A DNA stretch of 21,871 nucleotides from positions 1 to 21,871 of the forward strand of contig CAIXPZ010000186.1 of assembly GCA_903921455.1 (NCBI GenBank), given 5' to 3'. Below, in pieces: positions 1-6,817 of the stretch (the first letter of the stretch is position 1; every line of letters starts with the position of its first letter). The notes beneath the pieces are model-generated. The model saw only the letters and a list, made by a program, of their open reading frames with translations, did no database searches and had not been told where the DNA came from. The position numbers and the translations under genes were made by a program. This DNA comes from an uncultured Verrucomicrobia subdivision 3 bacterium. GTDB lineage: Bacteria; Verrucomicrobiota; Verrucomicrobiae; Limisphaerales; UBA11358.

Positions 1-690
<690 letters not shown>

Positions 691-694
691 TCCG

Positions 695-756
695 TTGAAT
701 CGTCGCATCGTTAAATCGATGAACGATTCGCGATTCAACCATTTAACGATTTAACG
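695..756. repeat. Interleaved inverted repeats in the atpD-atpC gap
   Basis: Two short words and their reverse complements alternate here. TTGAATCG (695-702) pairs with CGATTCAA (731-738), and CGTTAAATCG (709-718) pairs with CGATTTAACG (747-756). The order A-B-A'-B' would allow either hairpin, or a pseudoknot-like fold, but not both simple hairpins as nested stems. The words are AT-rich and contrast with the GC-rich flanking genes. No U-tract follows, so this is not a terminator. It could be an intergenic repeat, an mRNA-stability element or a control of atpC translation. The function is unknown. Confidence 0.6.
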
Positions 757-762
757 AACCCC

Positions 763-1173
763 ATGGCTGCCACCTTAAAACTTGAGATCGTCACGCCGGA
801 GGCGAAAATCTTCTCCGACGACGTGGAGATGGTGTCGCTTACTGGCATTGACGGGGACATGGGGATCTATCCCGACCACATGCCGCTCATGACCCAGCTG
901 GTGGCCGGCGAAGTCATCGCGCGCAAGAATGCGTCCGACATCTCGCTGGCTGTGGGCGACGGGTTTATTCAGGTGACCAAGGATCGCGTCGCCATCCTCA
1001 CCGACATGGCCGTCAAGCTGGAGAACATCGACGAAGCCGCCGCCGAAGCCGCCAAGCAGAAGGCCGAAGCCCGGCTAGCGCAGAAGCTGACCGACGAGGA
1101 AGCGGCCACCGTGCAGGCGGCCCTGGCCCACGCCACCGCCCAGCTCAACGTCAAGCGGCGTCACAAGAAATAA
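763..1173 (+). CDS. atpC: ATP synthase F1 subunit epsilon
   Basis: Epsilon subunit of F1Fo ATP synthase (136 aa, normal family length). It forms part of the central stalk and restrains ATP hydrolysis. The N-terminal beta-sandwich domain is recognisable from LEIVTPEAKIFSDDVEMVSLTGIDGDMGIYPDHMPLMTQL and the later GDGFIQVTKDRVAILTDMA stretch. The C-terminal third (about residues 85-130) is an Ala/Glu/Lys-rich helical hairpin. The ATG is preceded by no recognisable Shine-Dalgarno sequence. It is the last gene of the operon: a strong hairpin with a T-rich tail begins 20 bp after the stop codon. Confidence 0.96.
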   Translation: MAATLKLEIVTPEAKIFSDDVEMVSLTGIDGDMGIYPDHMPLMTQLVAGEVIARKNASDISLAVGDGFIQVTKDRVAILTDMAVKLENIDEAAAEAAKQKAEARLAQKLTDEEAATVQAALAHATAQLNVKRRHKK

Positions 1174-1193
1174 TCTCAGGATTTTATCAGCCC

Positions 1194-1231
1194 AACGGCG
1201 CGAAGAATGTTCTCCGCGCCGTTTTGGTTTT
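1194..1231 (+). terminator. Rho-independent terminator after atpC
   Basis: A 9-bp GC-rich stem, AACGGCGCG (1194-1202) with CGCGCCGTT (1215-1223), encloses a second AGAA/TTCT stem with a single mismatch between the two. A T-rich tail (TTGGTTTT) follows. It lies just beyond the atpC stop codon. The 30-nt hairpin is almost the same sequence as the one after glgP at 21016-21045 (27 of 30 positions). Confidence 0.9.
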
Positions 1232-1358
1232 AGCCGTTGGCGTCTGGTGTCCAGTTTGGGCTTTGCCAACGCGGGCGTGGAGTTGGAAACGAGGGGGTGT
1301 TGGTTTTCATCAGCAGACTTTACCAGACGCCGCTTGGCGCCATGGTCTGCCTTCTCAT

Positions 1359-1733
1359 CTAATCTGGTTGGGCCACGTTTGGTTTTGCAAGGTAACGCTC
1401 ACGTCTAGATGAAAGGAAGAATGTGAAATACAACAACGCGCTGACAAACTCCATAATGTCAAAAACCAAAACAGGGATGCTCAATGTTCCATATGCGTCA
1501 CGCATCCAAACGAACCCACCCTGAACTAGGATAGCTGCTACCGCCATGAACAGACACAACCATGCGGATACACGATTCCGGCACCAAGTGCCGATGAGCA
1601 ATAGGATGAACATCAAATGGATAACTGGGACATAAAATGTGGCTGGGCTTTGCTCGTAGAACACGCTCAGGACTGCATGACCAACGTGCGAAATGATCCA
1701 GCAACCCAACAGAGTATGTATGCGCTTTTCCAT
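1359..1733 (-). CDS. Small multi-spanning membrane protein, candidate integron cassette gene
   Basis: This 124-aa protein is not one I recognise. It has about four hydrophobic segments (roughly residues 5-25, 35-50, 55-75 and 83-107) separated by short loops, and a basic/polar C-terminus with SSRRER. The ATG at 1733 was chosen; a TTG three codons upstream is the alternative. The gene runs against its neighbours atpC and serS and is visibly less GC-rich, with mixed codon use. Exactly 13 nt before the ATG is GTTAGAC, the consensus right-hand core of an integron attC site (GTTRRRY). The same distance and a similar 13-nt spacer occur before the next small gene at 2055. I infer a cassette-borne gene. 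No function can be assigned. Confidence 0.7.
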   Translation of the reverse strand: MEKRIHTLLGCWIISHVGHAVLSVFYEQSPATFYVPVIHLMFILLLIGTWCRNRVSAWLCLFMAVAAILVQGGFVWMRDAYGTLSIPVLVFDIMEFVSALLYFTFFLSSRRERYLAKPNVAQPD

Positions 1734-1746
1734 GACGTGCAAAGCG

Positions 1747-1842
1747 GTCTAACGAAAGCTGAGCCACCGCCGACTCGCGGCGTGAACCGCGACAGCGGAA
1801 CTGGACCGTCCATCCCACGTTGCCGGCAGCGTTTTATTAAGC
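1747..1842 (-). other. attC-like recombination site between two small genes
   Basis: On the minus strand this 96-bp element begins directly after the stop codon of the 1843-2055 gene and ends 13 nt before the ATG of the next. Its right end is GTTAGAC (1747-1753), matching the R' core GTTRRRY. Its left end, GCTTAAT (1836-1842), matches RYYYAAC except for the last base. The interior folds into a two-tier hairpin: CCGC (1767-1770) with GCGG (1795-1798), and CGCGG (1776-1780) with CCGCG (1787-1791). Length, position and imperfect palindromy fit an attC. The weak left core and poor outer pairing suggest a degenerate site, or a chance resemblance. Confidence 0.5.
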
Positions 1843-2055
1843 CTAATCATCGTCTAATCCTTTACACAATATCACGGCCAACTTTTTGCTGAAATAAATA
1901 GTCAATATGCCAATAAGCAATCCGCCAATAGCCGCTCCGATTGCGCCGATCCTGTGGGTGTCTAAAATTCCGGATAACGTATCGCTGAATCCGGTCAAAA
2001 CAAAGCATGCTCCAATGATGCGCAAAAGCAGTGCTGCGAGCTGTTTTAGTTTCAT
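1843..2055 (-). CDS. Small membrane protein (70 aa), candidate integron cassette gene
   Basis: A 70-aa protein with two probable membrane helices: roughly residues 4-25 (LAALLLRIIGACFVLTGF) and 34-54 (IGAIGAAIGGLLIGILTIYF). The N-terminus is basic (MKLKQ) and the tail is acidic (GLDDD). The ATG at 2055 is preceded at 13 nt by GTTAGGA (complement of 2069-2075). The intervening CGC-N4-CACG-N-C spacer matches that of the neighbouring small gene at 9 of 13 positions. There is no Shine-Dalgarno sequence. Composition is less GC-rich than the flanking housekeeping genes. I do not recognise a family with certainty. The shared 5' architecture argues for mobile-cassette origin. Confidence 0.65.
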   Translation of the reverse strand: MKLKQLAALLLRIIGACFVLTGFSDTLSGILDTHRIGAIGAAIGGLLIGILTIYFSKKLAVILCKGLDDD

Positions 2056-2068
2056 GGCGTGTCACGCG

Positions 2069-2075
2069 TCCTAAC
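2069..2075 (-). other. Second GTTAG core-like site
   Basis: GTTAGGA on the minus strand, 13 nt before the ATG of the 70-aa gene, matches the attC R' core in its conserved GTTRR part. It differs in the last base (A instead of a pyrimidine). No matching AAC-type left core was found in the 60-140 bp further upstream, so if it is an attC end its partner is lost. Confidence 0.35.
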
Positions 2076-2364
2076 AGGTATCCTCTTGAATTAATGGGGC
2101 CTATCCTGTCGGCTGGTTTCGACCTTATTCCCGCCCCTCCGTTGTGTCGAGCGTATTTTAGCGCCGTCGGCGCGGCATCTTCCAGTGCCAGAGCACGGCC
2201 ACCATGCCACCCCTGCGGCATTTTTCCGGAGCGCGGACCTCAGGCCGGTCCACCGTGCTACCTTGTGAGGCTTTGGAATAGTCTGCGCGCAGGAAACAGC
2301 GTGCCTTGAAGCGGCGTGGACGCCGCGCACCTTGCTCCGGCGATGAGCAAGCGTTGGCGCGGTG
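2076..2364. other. Intergenic stretch with clustered short palindromes, no gene seen
   Basis: No convincing coding sequence lies here; the overlapping open frames are rich in Arg/Gly/Cys and lack conserved patterns. Several short perfect inverted repeats cluster together: GCGCC/GGCGC near 2160-2173, GTGC/GCAC near 2186-2197, GGACC/GGTCC arms near 2235-2253, and a hairpin GCGGCGT-GG-ACGCCGC at 2311-2326. None has a U-tract, so they do not look like terminators. The whole could be a dispersed structured repeat or a small RNA. This cannot be decided from one copy. Confidence 0.3.
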
Positions 2365-2676
2365 TCAGGGGTGTTGTTCCCGTTTGCGGAGGACGATGAC
2401 GGCGGCGACGCAGGCGGTCCACGTGGGGAAGTCGTCCACGAGCGGCACGAGTTCCACGGCAAAGGTGGGCAGGAACAGCAGATGGAAGCCGATGGCCCAG
2501 CTCACCAGTGCCATGGCGACGATGTCGATGGCTTGGTCCGCGAACGCCCAGCCGAGGGGGCCGAGGAGCAATTGGGTGCCGTCGGCGGCCACGGCCAGGC
2601 CGAGGGCCAGGAGCATCCGGGAGCGGGTCAACGGCGGGGTGCGGAAGAGCTTCGGGAGTTTTTCCGGCAATTTCAT
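2365..2676 (-). CDS. Small hypothetical membrane protein
   Basis: A 103-aa protein with a basic N-terminus (MKLPEKLPKLFRTPPLTRSRM) followed by about three hydrophobic segments (roughly residues 22-42, 45-70 and 72-96). The middle one contains FADQAIDIVAMALVSWAIGFHLLFLPTF-like residues, and the C-terminus is basic (LRKREQHP). I see no catalytic motif and do not recognise a named family. It is divergent from serS, whose start is about 60 bp away, so the two may share a promoter region. Codon use is GC-rich and host-like, unlike the two small genes to its left, which suggests a resident gene rather than part of the cassette-like island. Confidence 0.65.
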   Translation of the reverse strand: MKLPEKLPKLFRTPPLTRSRMLLALGLAVAADGTQLLLGPLGWAFADQAIDIVAMALVSWAIGFHLLFLPTFAVELVPLVDDFPTWTACVAAVIVLRKREQHP

Positions 2677-2734
2677 CCGCGGGCATTAAACCCAATCCGC
2701 TTGCCGCGTGAAAGCTTGTTTCTTAAAGTGTCGC

Positions 2735-4036
2735 GTGCTCGACATCAAATTGATCCGCGAAAAAACCGATTTTGTCCGCGCGCGCCTCGCCACGCGCGGC
2801 GCCGGGGACGAGGCGAAGATTGACGAATTGCTCCAGTGCGACGAGCAGCGTCGCAAAAGCGTGAGCGAGGTGGAGGCGCTGAAATCCCAGCGCAACCGCG
2901 TGAGCAAGGAGATCGGCGCGCTGATGGGCCAGAAGAAGCTGGCGGAGGCGGAGGCGAAGAAGGCCGAGACGAAGCATCTGGGCGAGCAGATCGCCGCGCT
3001 GGACAAGACGGCGGCGGCGGCGGCGGCGGCGCGGGATGCGCTGATGCTGCAATTGCCGAACCTGCCGCATGAGTCGGTGCCGCCGGGCAGGACGGCGGAG
3101 GATAATCCGGAGATCCGGACGCATGGCGCGAAGGCGAATTATGATTTCAAGGTGAAGTCGCATGTGGAATTGTGCGAGTCGCTGAAGCTGGTGGATTTTG
3201 CGCGGGCGGCGAAGTTGTCGGGGAGCGGCTTTCTGCTGTACACGAACTGGGGCGCGCGGCTGGAGCGGGCGCTGATCTCGTTCCTGCTGGATTTGCACAT
3301 CACGCAGCATGATTACACGGAGGTGTCGCCGCCGTTCATGGTGGGCGAGCAATGCATGGTGGGCGTGGGGCAGTTCCCGAAGTTCAAGGATCAATATTAT
3401 GGCGTGGCCGAGGGCGGGCGGGCGGAGGAGCTGGGGAAATTGTATCTGATCCCCACGGCGGAGACGCCGGTGGCGAACATCCATCGCGAGGAGATTCTGG
3501 CGGAGAAGCAGTTGCCGGTGAAATATTGCGCTTACACGCCGTGCTTCCGCGGCGAGGCGGGCGCGGCGGGCGTGGGCACGCGCGGGATGATCCGCGTGCA
3601 CCAGTTCGACAAGGTGGAGCTGATCAAAATCGTGAAGCCGGAGAACGGCTACGAGGAGCTGGAAAAAATGGTGGCGAACGCGGAGAAGGTGCTGCAATTG
3701 CTGGGGCTGCATTATCGCGTGATCATGCTGTGCACGGGCGACATGGGCTTCGGCAGCGCGAAGACTTACGACATCGAAGTGTGGGCGCCGGGGCAGGGGA
3801 GCTATCTCGAGGTGTCGAGCTGCTCGAACTGCGAGGATTTCCAATCGCGCCGGATGAATCTGCGGTTCAAGACGGAGGCGGGCGAGAACAAGTTTCCGCA
3901 CATCCTGAACGGGAGCGGGACGGCGCTGGCGCGGCTGTTTGTGGCGTTGATCGAGACGCACCAGCAGGCGGACGGCAGCGTGACGATCCCGGCGGCGCTG
4001 CAGCCGTATCTGAAAACCGATCGCATCACGGCTTAA
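2735..4036 (+). CDS. serS: Serine--tRNA ligase
   Basis: Charges tRNA(Ser), and tRNA(Sec) where present, with serine (433 aa; E. coli SerS is 430). The GTG at 2735 gives the standard MLDIKLIRE-type N-terminus; a GTG 27 bp upstream would add nine atypical residues. Residues about 28-105 form the antiparallel coiled-coil arm that binds tRNA. The arm contains a run of seven GCG codons (3011-3031, Ala93-Ala99). Class II motif 2 is clear from F271 (FRGEAG...TRGMIRVHQFDKVE), and motif 3 from N392 (NGSGTALARL). No Shine-Dalgarno sequence is visible. The stop codon is 6 bp before glgA, so the two are probably co-transcribed. Ala, Leu and Val codons end overwhelmingly in G. Confidence 0.97.
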   Translation: MLDIKLIREKTDFVRARLATRGAGDEAKIDELLQCDEQRRKSVSEVEALKSQRNRVSKEIGALMGQKKLAEAEAKKAETKHLGEQIAALDKTAAAAAAARDALMLQLPNLPHESVPPGRTAEDNPEIRTHGAKANYDFKVKSHVELCESLKLVDFARAAKLSGSGFLLYTNWGARLERALISFLLDLHITQHDYTEVSPPFMVGEQCMVGVGQFPKFKDQYYGVAEGGRAEELGKLYLIPTAETPVANIHREEILAEKQLPVKYCAYTPCFRGEAGAAGVGTRGMIRVHQFDKVELIKIVKPENGYEELEKMVANAEKVLQLLGLHYRVIMLCTGDMGFGSAKTYDIEVWAPGQGSYLEVSSCSNCEDFQSRRMNLRFKTEAGENKFPHILNGSGTALARLFVALIETHQQADGSVTIPAALQPYLKTDRITA

Positions 4037-4042
4037 GCGCGC

Positions 4043-5491
4043 ATGAAAATATTACTCGCCAGCAGCGAGGTTTATCCGTTCTCCAAAACGGGCGGCCTCG
4101 CGGACATGGTTGGCGCGCTGGCGGGAGCCTTGGCCGAGGCCGGCCAGGAGGTGCGCGTGGTGACGCCGCTGTATCGCGGCATCCGCGAGAAGTTCCCGGC
4201 GCTGCGCAAGGTGGACTGGCGCTTCGACCTGCCGCTGGGGCTGAAGCAGGTCCAGGCGGAATTGTGGGAGCTGGACCTGAACGCGAAGCTGAAGATCTAT
4301 TTCATCGACCACCCCGGCTACTTCCATCGGCCCGGCATCTATCAGGAGCAGCACATCAGCTACGCCGACAACGCCGAGCGGTATATTTATTTCGCCAAGT
4401 GCGTGGTGCATTTGGCGCGGTATCTGCCATGGGCCGCCGACGTGGTGCATTGCCACGACTGGCAGACGGGCCTGGTGCCGGCGCTGATGTTGCAGCAGAA
4501 ACAGGAAGGGTGGGGGAAGCCGCCGGCGACCTGCCTCACGATCCACAACCTCGCGTATCAAGGGGTCTTTCCCGCGGAAGCATATGCGCTGACGAACTTG
4601 AGCAGGGATTTTTTCCACACGGAAGGCGCGGAATTTTTCGGACTGCTGAACTGCCTGAAGGCGGGCATTGCCTTTGCGGATTTCATCACGACGGTGAGCC
4701 CGCGTTACGCCCGCGAAATCACGACGGAGGAGTTCGGATGCGGCCTGGACGGCCTGCTGCGCCGGCGGCAAAAACATCTGGCCGGAATCCTGAACGGCGT
4801 GGATTACAGCGAATGGAATACGACGAAGAATCCGCATCTGTTCAAGCCGTATTCGGCCGGTCGCATGGCCGGGAAAAAAGTGAACAAGCTGGAGTTGCAA
4901 AAGCTGGTCGGCCTGCCGGTGGATGAATCCATTCCGCTGTTCGGCACGATTTCGCGGCTGGCCGAACAAAAAGGCATCGACATCCAATTGGGCGCGCTGT
5001 CCGAGATGCTGAACACGAAGATGCAATTTGTGGTGCTGGGCAGCGGTTCGCCGGAGTTTGAGCGCGGTTATCGCGAGCTGGTGCGACATTTTCCCACAAA
5101 GGTCGCCGTGCGGTTTGGTTATGACGAGAGTCTGGCGCACCGGATTGAAGCCGGCTGCGATTTCTTCCTGATGCCGTCGCGGTTCGAGCCCTGCGGCTTG
5201 AACCAGATGTATAGTTTGCGCTACGGGACGATTCCTATCGTTCGGGCCACTGGCGGATTGGATGACAGCGTGGTGGATTGGTCCCAAAACGCCAAAACGG
5301 CCACGGGTATCAAGTTCTCCACCTATTCATCCCGGTCGCTCGCGAAAGCGATCCGGAAGGCGCTAGTGCTTTACAGCCAGCCCAAACTGTTGGCCGGCTG
5401 CCGCCAGCACGCAATGATAGCAGATTTTTCATGGGACCGAACCGTTCATGAATATCTATGCATTTTTAAACGCTTATCCAACGAGCAATAA
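4043..5491 (+). CDS. glgA: Glycogen synthase (ADP-glucose type, GT5)
   Basis: Transfers glucose from ADP-glucose to growing alpha-1,4-glucan in the cytoplasm (482 aa; E. coli GlgA is 477). The N-terminal nucleotide-sugar loop KTGGLAD is at residues 15-21. The N-domain also has HDWQTGLVPAL and TIHNLAYQG. The C-domain carries the FEPCGLNQMYSLRYGT acceptor and catalytic signature followed by ATGGLDDSV. The ATG lies 6 bp after the serS stop codon without a Shine-Dalgarno sequence, implying coupling. A partner phosphorylase, glgP, is encoded at 18820. The last 70 or so codons are visibly richer in A/T than the first 300, and the AT-rich composition continues into the following intergenic region and pseudopilin gene. 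Confidence 0.96.
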   Translation: MKILLASSEVYPFSKTGGLADMVGALAGALAEAGQEVRVVTPLYRGIREKFPALRKVDWRFDLPLGLKQVQAELWELDLNAKLKIYFIDHPGYFHRPGIYQEQHISYADNAERYIYFAKCVVHLARYLPWAADVVHCHDWQTGLVPALMLQQKQEGWGKPPATCLTIHNLAYQGVFPAEAYALTNLSRDFFHTEGAEFFGLLNCLKAGIAFADFITTVSPRYAREITTEEFGCGLDGLLRRRQKHLAGILNGVDYSEWNTTKNPHLFKPYSAGRMAGKKVNKLELQKLVGLPVDESIPLFGTISRLAEQKGIDIQLGALSEMLNTKMQFVVLGSGSPEFERGYRELVRHFPTKVAVRFGYDESLAHRIEAGCDFFLMPSRFEPCGLNQMYSLRYGTIPIVRATGGLDDSVVDWSQNAKTATGIKFSTYSSRSLAKAIRKALVLYSQPKLLAGCRQHAMIADFSWDRTVHEYLCIFKRLSNEQ

Positions 5492-5577
5492 TCAATGCCA
5501 ACTTTAACTCCGCAATCAATTCATGGTGATAAATACTAAATATAACAAACATTGTGCATCTATATTGAAAGTGAGTA

Positions 5578-5605
5578 TTGAGTTTGTTTATTGCGTCGGT
5601 ATAGG
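5578..5605 (+). promoter_or_regulatory. Possible sigma-70-type promoter before the pseudopilin gene
   Basis: TTGAGT (5578-5583) and TATAGG (5600-5605) are separated by 16 bp in an AT-rich gap, placing a start site about 20 bp before the ATG at 5633. The match is partial and rests on consensus resemblance alone. Confidence 0.25.
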
Positions 5606-5632
5606 TATTGCTTCTGTTTAATTAGGTCATTT

Positions 5633-6010
5633 ATGCGCCAGCACTTTAAACTGGGTCGAACTGCCGGGTTTACGCTTGTCGAAATCATGATGGTGATTTT
5701 GATTCTGGCGCTGCTGTTGGCCATTGTGGTTCCGTATTACGTTAGGCAACGTGCCACGGCTCAAGCAGGGAATTGCATTAATAATCTCTATAAAATCGAA
5801 TCAGCCTCGTATGTGTTTGCCCTGGAGAAAGGCCTGAAAACCGGCGACCCGATCATCTATCCTGACGACTTGAAGCCATATCTGAAACTGCGCCAATCGG
5901 GTCAAATCCCGCCATGTCCTGCGGGTGGCGTTTATGCCATCGCAGCGGTTGGTGATCGTGCCAGCTGCTCGTTAAGCAATTCAGTCATACCGGCGCATAT
6001 CGCCCCTTGA
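5633..6010 (+). CDS. Type IV pilin/pseudopilin-like protein with prepilin cleavage motif
   Basis: A 125-aa protein beginning MRQHFKLGRTAGFTLVEIMMVILILALLLAIVVPYY. This is a short basic leader, a prepilin peptidase site (G/FTLVE, glutamate at mature position 5) and the hydrophobic N-terminal helix of class III-type pilins and T2SS/competence pseudopilins. The globular part is short, with cysteines at CIN, CPAGG and ASCSL that could form a disulfide. The PVC phyla carry many such proteins. Which assembly system it serves cannot be told, as no secretion or pilus gene is adjacent. A TTG 42 bp upstream is an alternative start but would lengthen the leader unusually. It converges on the SDR gene with 12 bp between stop codons. 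Confidence 0.88.
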   Translation: MRQHFKLGRTAGFTLVEIMMVILILALLLAIVVPYYVRQRATAQAGNCINNLYKIESASYVFALEKGLKTGDPIIYPDDLKPYLKLRQSGQIPPCPAGGVYAIAAVGDRASCSLSNSVIPAHIAP

Positions 6011-6022
6011 GGGCCCATCAAA

Positions 6023-6817
6023 TCACTTCAGCGTGTTGTAATGCTTGCTTAACTTCCGGCTGACCTTGCGTGGAAGGATTTTTGACGCGATTGCCGCGAG
6101 AATCTTATTTGTCAGCCCGGTAATGGATAAACATTTCCCGGCGCGGAAATCCGCATAGCCAAGCCGAGCCACCGTCGCGGCCGACATCTTCTTCGTCTGC
6201 GTGTTACGGATGCGATGGCTGCGCGCGACCTCCGAAAAGTTCGTCTCCGTAGGTCCCGGGCAAAGATCAGTAATCAAGACACCTGTGCCACATAATTCCT
6301 CATGCAATGCCTCAGAATACGACATCACGAACGCCTTCGTCGCATAATAGACCGCCATATTCGGTCCGGCCAAAAAACCCGCCACCGAACCCACGTTTAA
6401 TATCCCTCCGCGCCGTCGCTCGATCATCCCCGGCAGAAACAACCCCGTCAGCGCGACCAGCGCGGTGATGTTCACTTGAATCATCTCTAGTTGACGCGCC
6501 AGCGGCAGCTCGGCGAAAGCGCCATGGAGACCGAAACCCGCATTGTTCACCAGCACATCCACGACCAGTCCCCTGCCCTTCACCTCGTCAAAAACAAATT
6601 GCGCCGATCCCGCCTGCGCCAAGTCCGCCGTGATGACATGAACTTCGATGTCATGCTCGTGCCGCAGTTCTTCGGCCAGCATTTCGAGCGCGGTCGTGCT
6701 GCGCGCGACGAGAAGCAGATTGGATTGGTCCGCCGCAAAACATTTCGCCAGTTCCAGACCAATGCCCGACGACGCGCCGGTGATAAGCACGGTCTCTTTT
6801 ATTTCCAAATTGGCCAT
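6023..6817 (-). CDS. Short-chain dehydrogenase/reductase (SDR) family oxidoreductase
   Basis: Classical SDR (264 aa) predicted to use NAD(P)(H). The substrate cannot be predicted. The dinucleotide-binding TGASSGIG is at residues 13-20, NNAG at 91-94, catalytic Ser144 in GSVAG, and YxxxK at Tyr157-Lys161. The C-terminal portion PGPTETNF is the usual segment after the active site, and the last 30 residues are basic. The stop codon of lepB is directly followed by this ATG (TAA-ATG, zero gap), so the gene is almost certainly co-transcribed and translationally coupled with lepB. A link to cell-envelope lipid or fatty-acid chemistry would be speculation. Confidence 0.92.
   Translation of the reverse strand: MANLEIKETVLITGASSGIGLELAKCFAADQSNLLLVARSTTALEMLAEELRHEHDIEVHVITADLAQAGSAQFVFDEVKGRGLVVDVLVNNAGFGLHGAFAELPLARQLEMIQVNITALVALTGLFLPGMIERRRGGILNVGSVAGFLAGPNMAVYYATKAFVMSYSEALHEELCGTGVLITDLCPGPTETNFSEVARSHRIRNTQTKKMSAATVARLGYADFRAGKCLSITGLTNKILAAIASKILPRKVSRKLSKHYNTLK

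Noticed and set aside
2708..2734. Upstream GTG start adding nine residues to SerRS
   Set aside because: SerRS proteins begin at MLD-type N-termini; the extra residues (MKACFLKCR) are atypical and have no ribosome-binding site.
2723..3961. 412-codon open frame antisense to serS
   Set aside because: Rich in His, Arg, Gln and Leu with no domain; it is the expected by-product of G-ending codons in serS, which is unmistakable on the other strand.
3352..4926. 524-codon plus-strand frame overlapping serS and glgA
   Set aside because: Gly/Arg/Ala-rich translation in a shifted frame across two well-identified genes; no motif.
4052..5287. 411-codon open frame antisense to glgA
   Set aside because: Shadow of the glgA codon pattern; no recognisable protein features.
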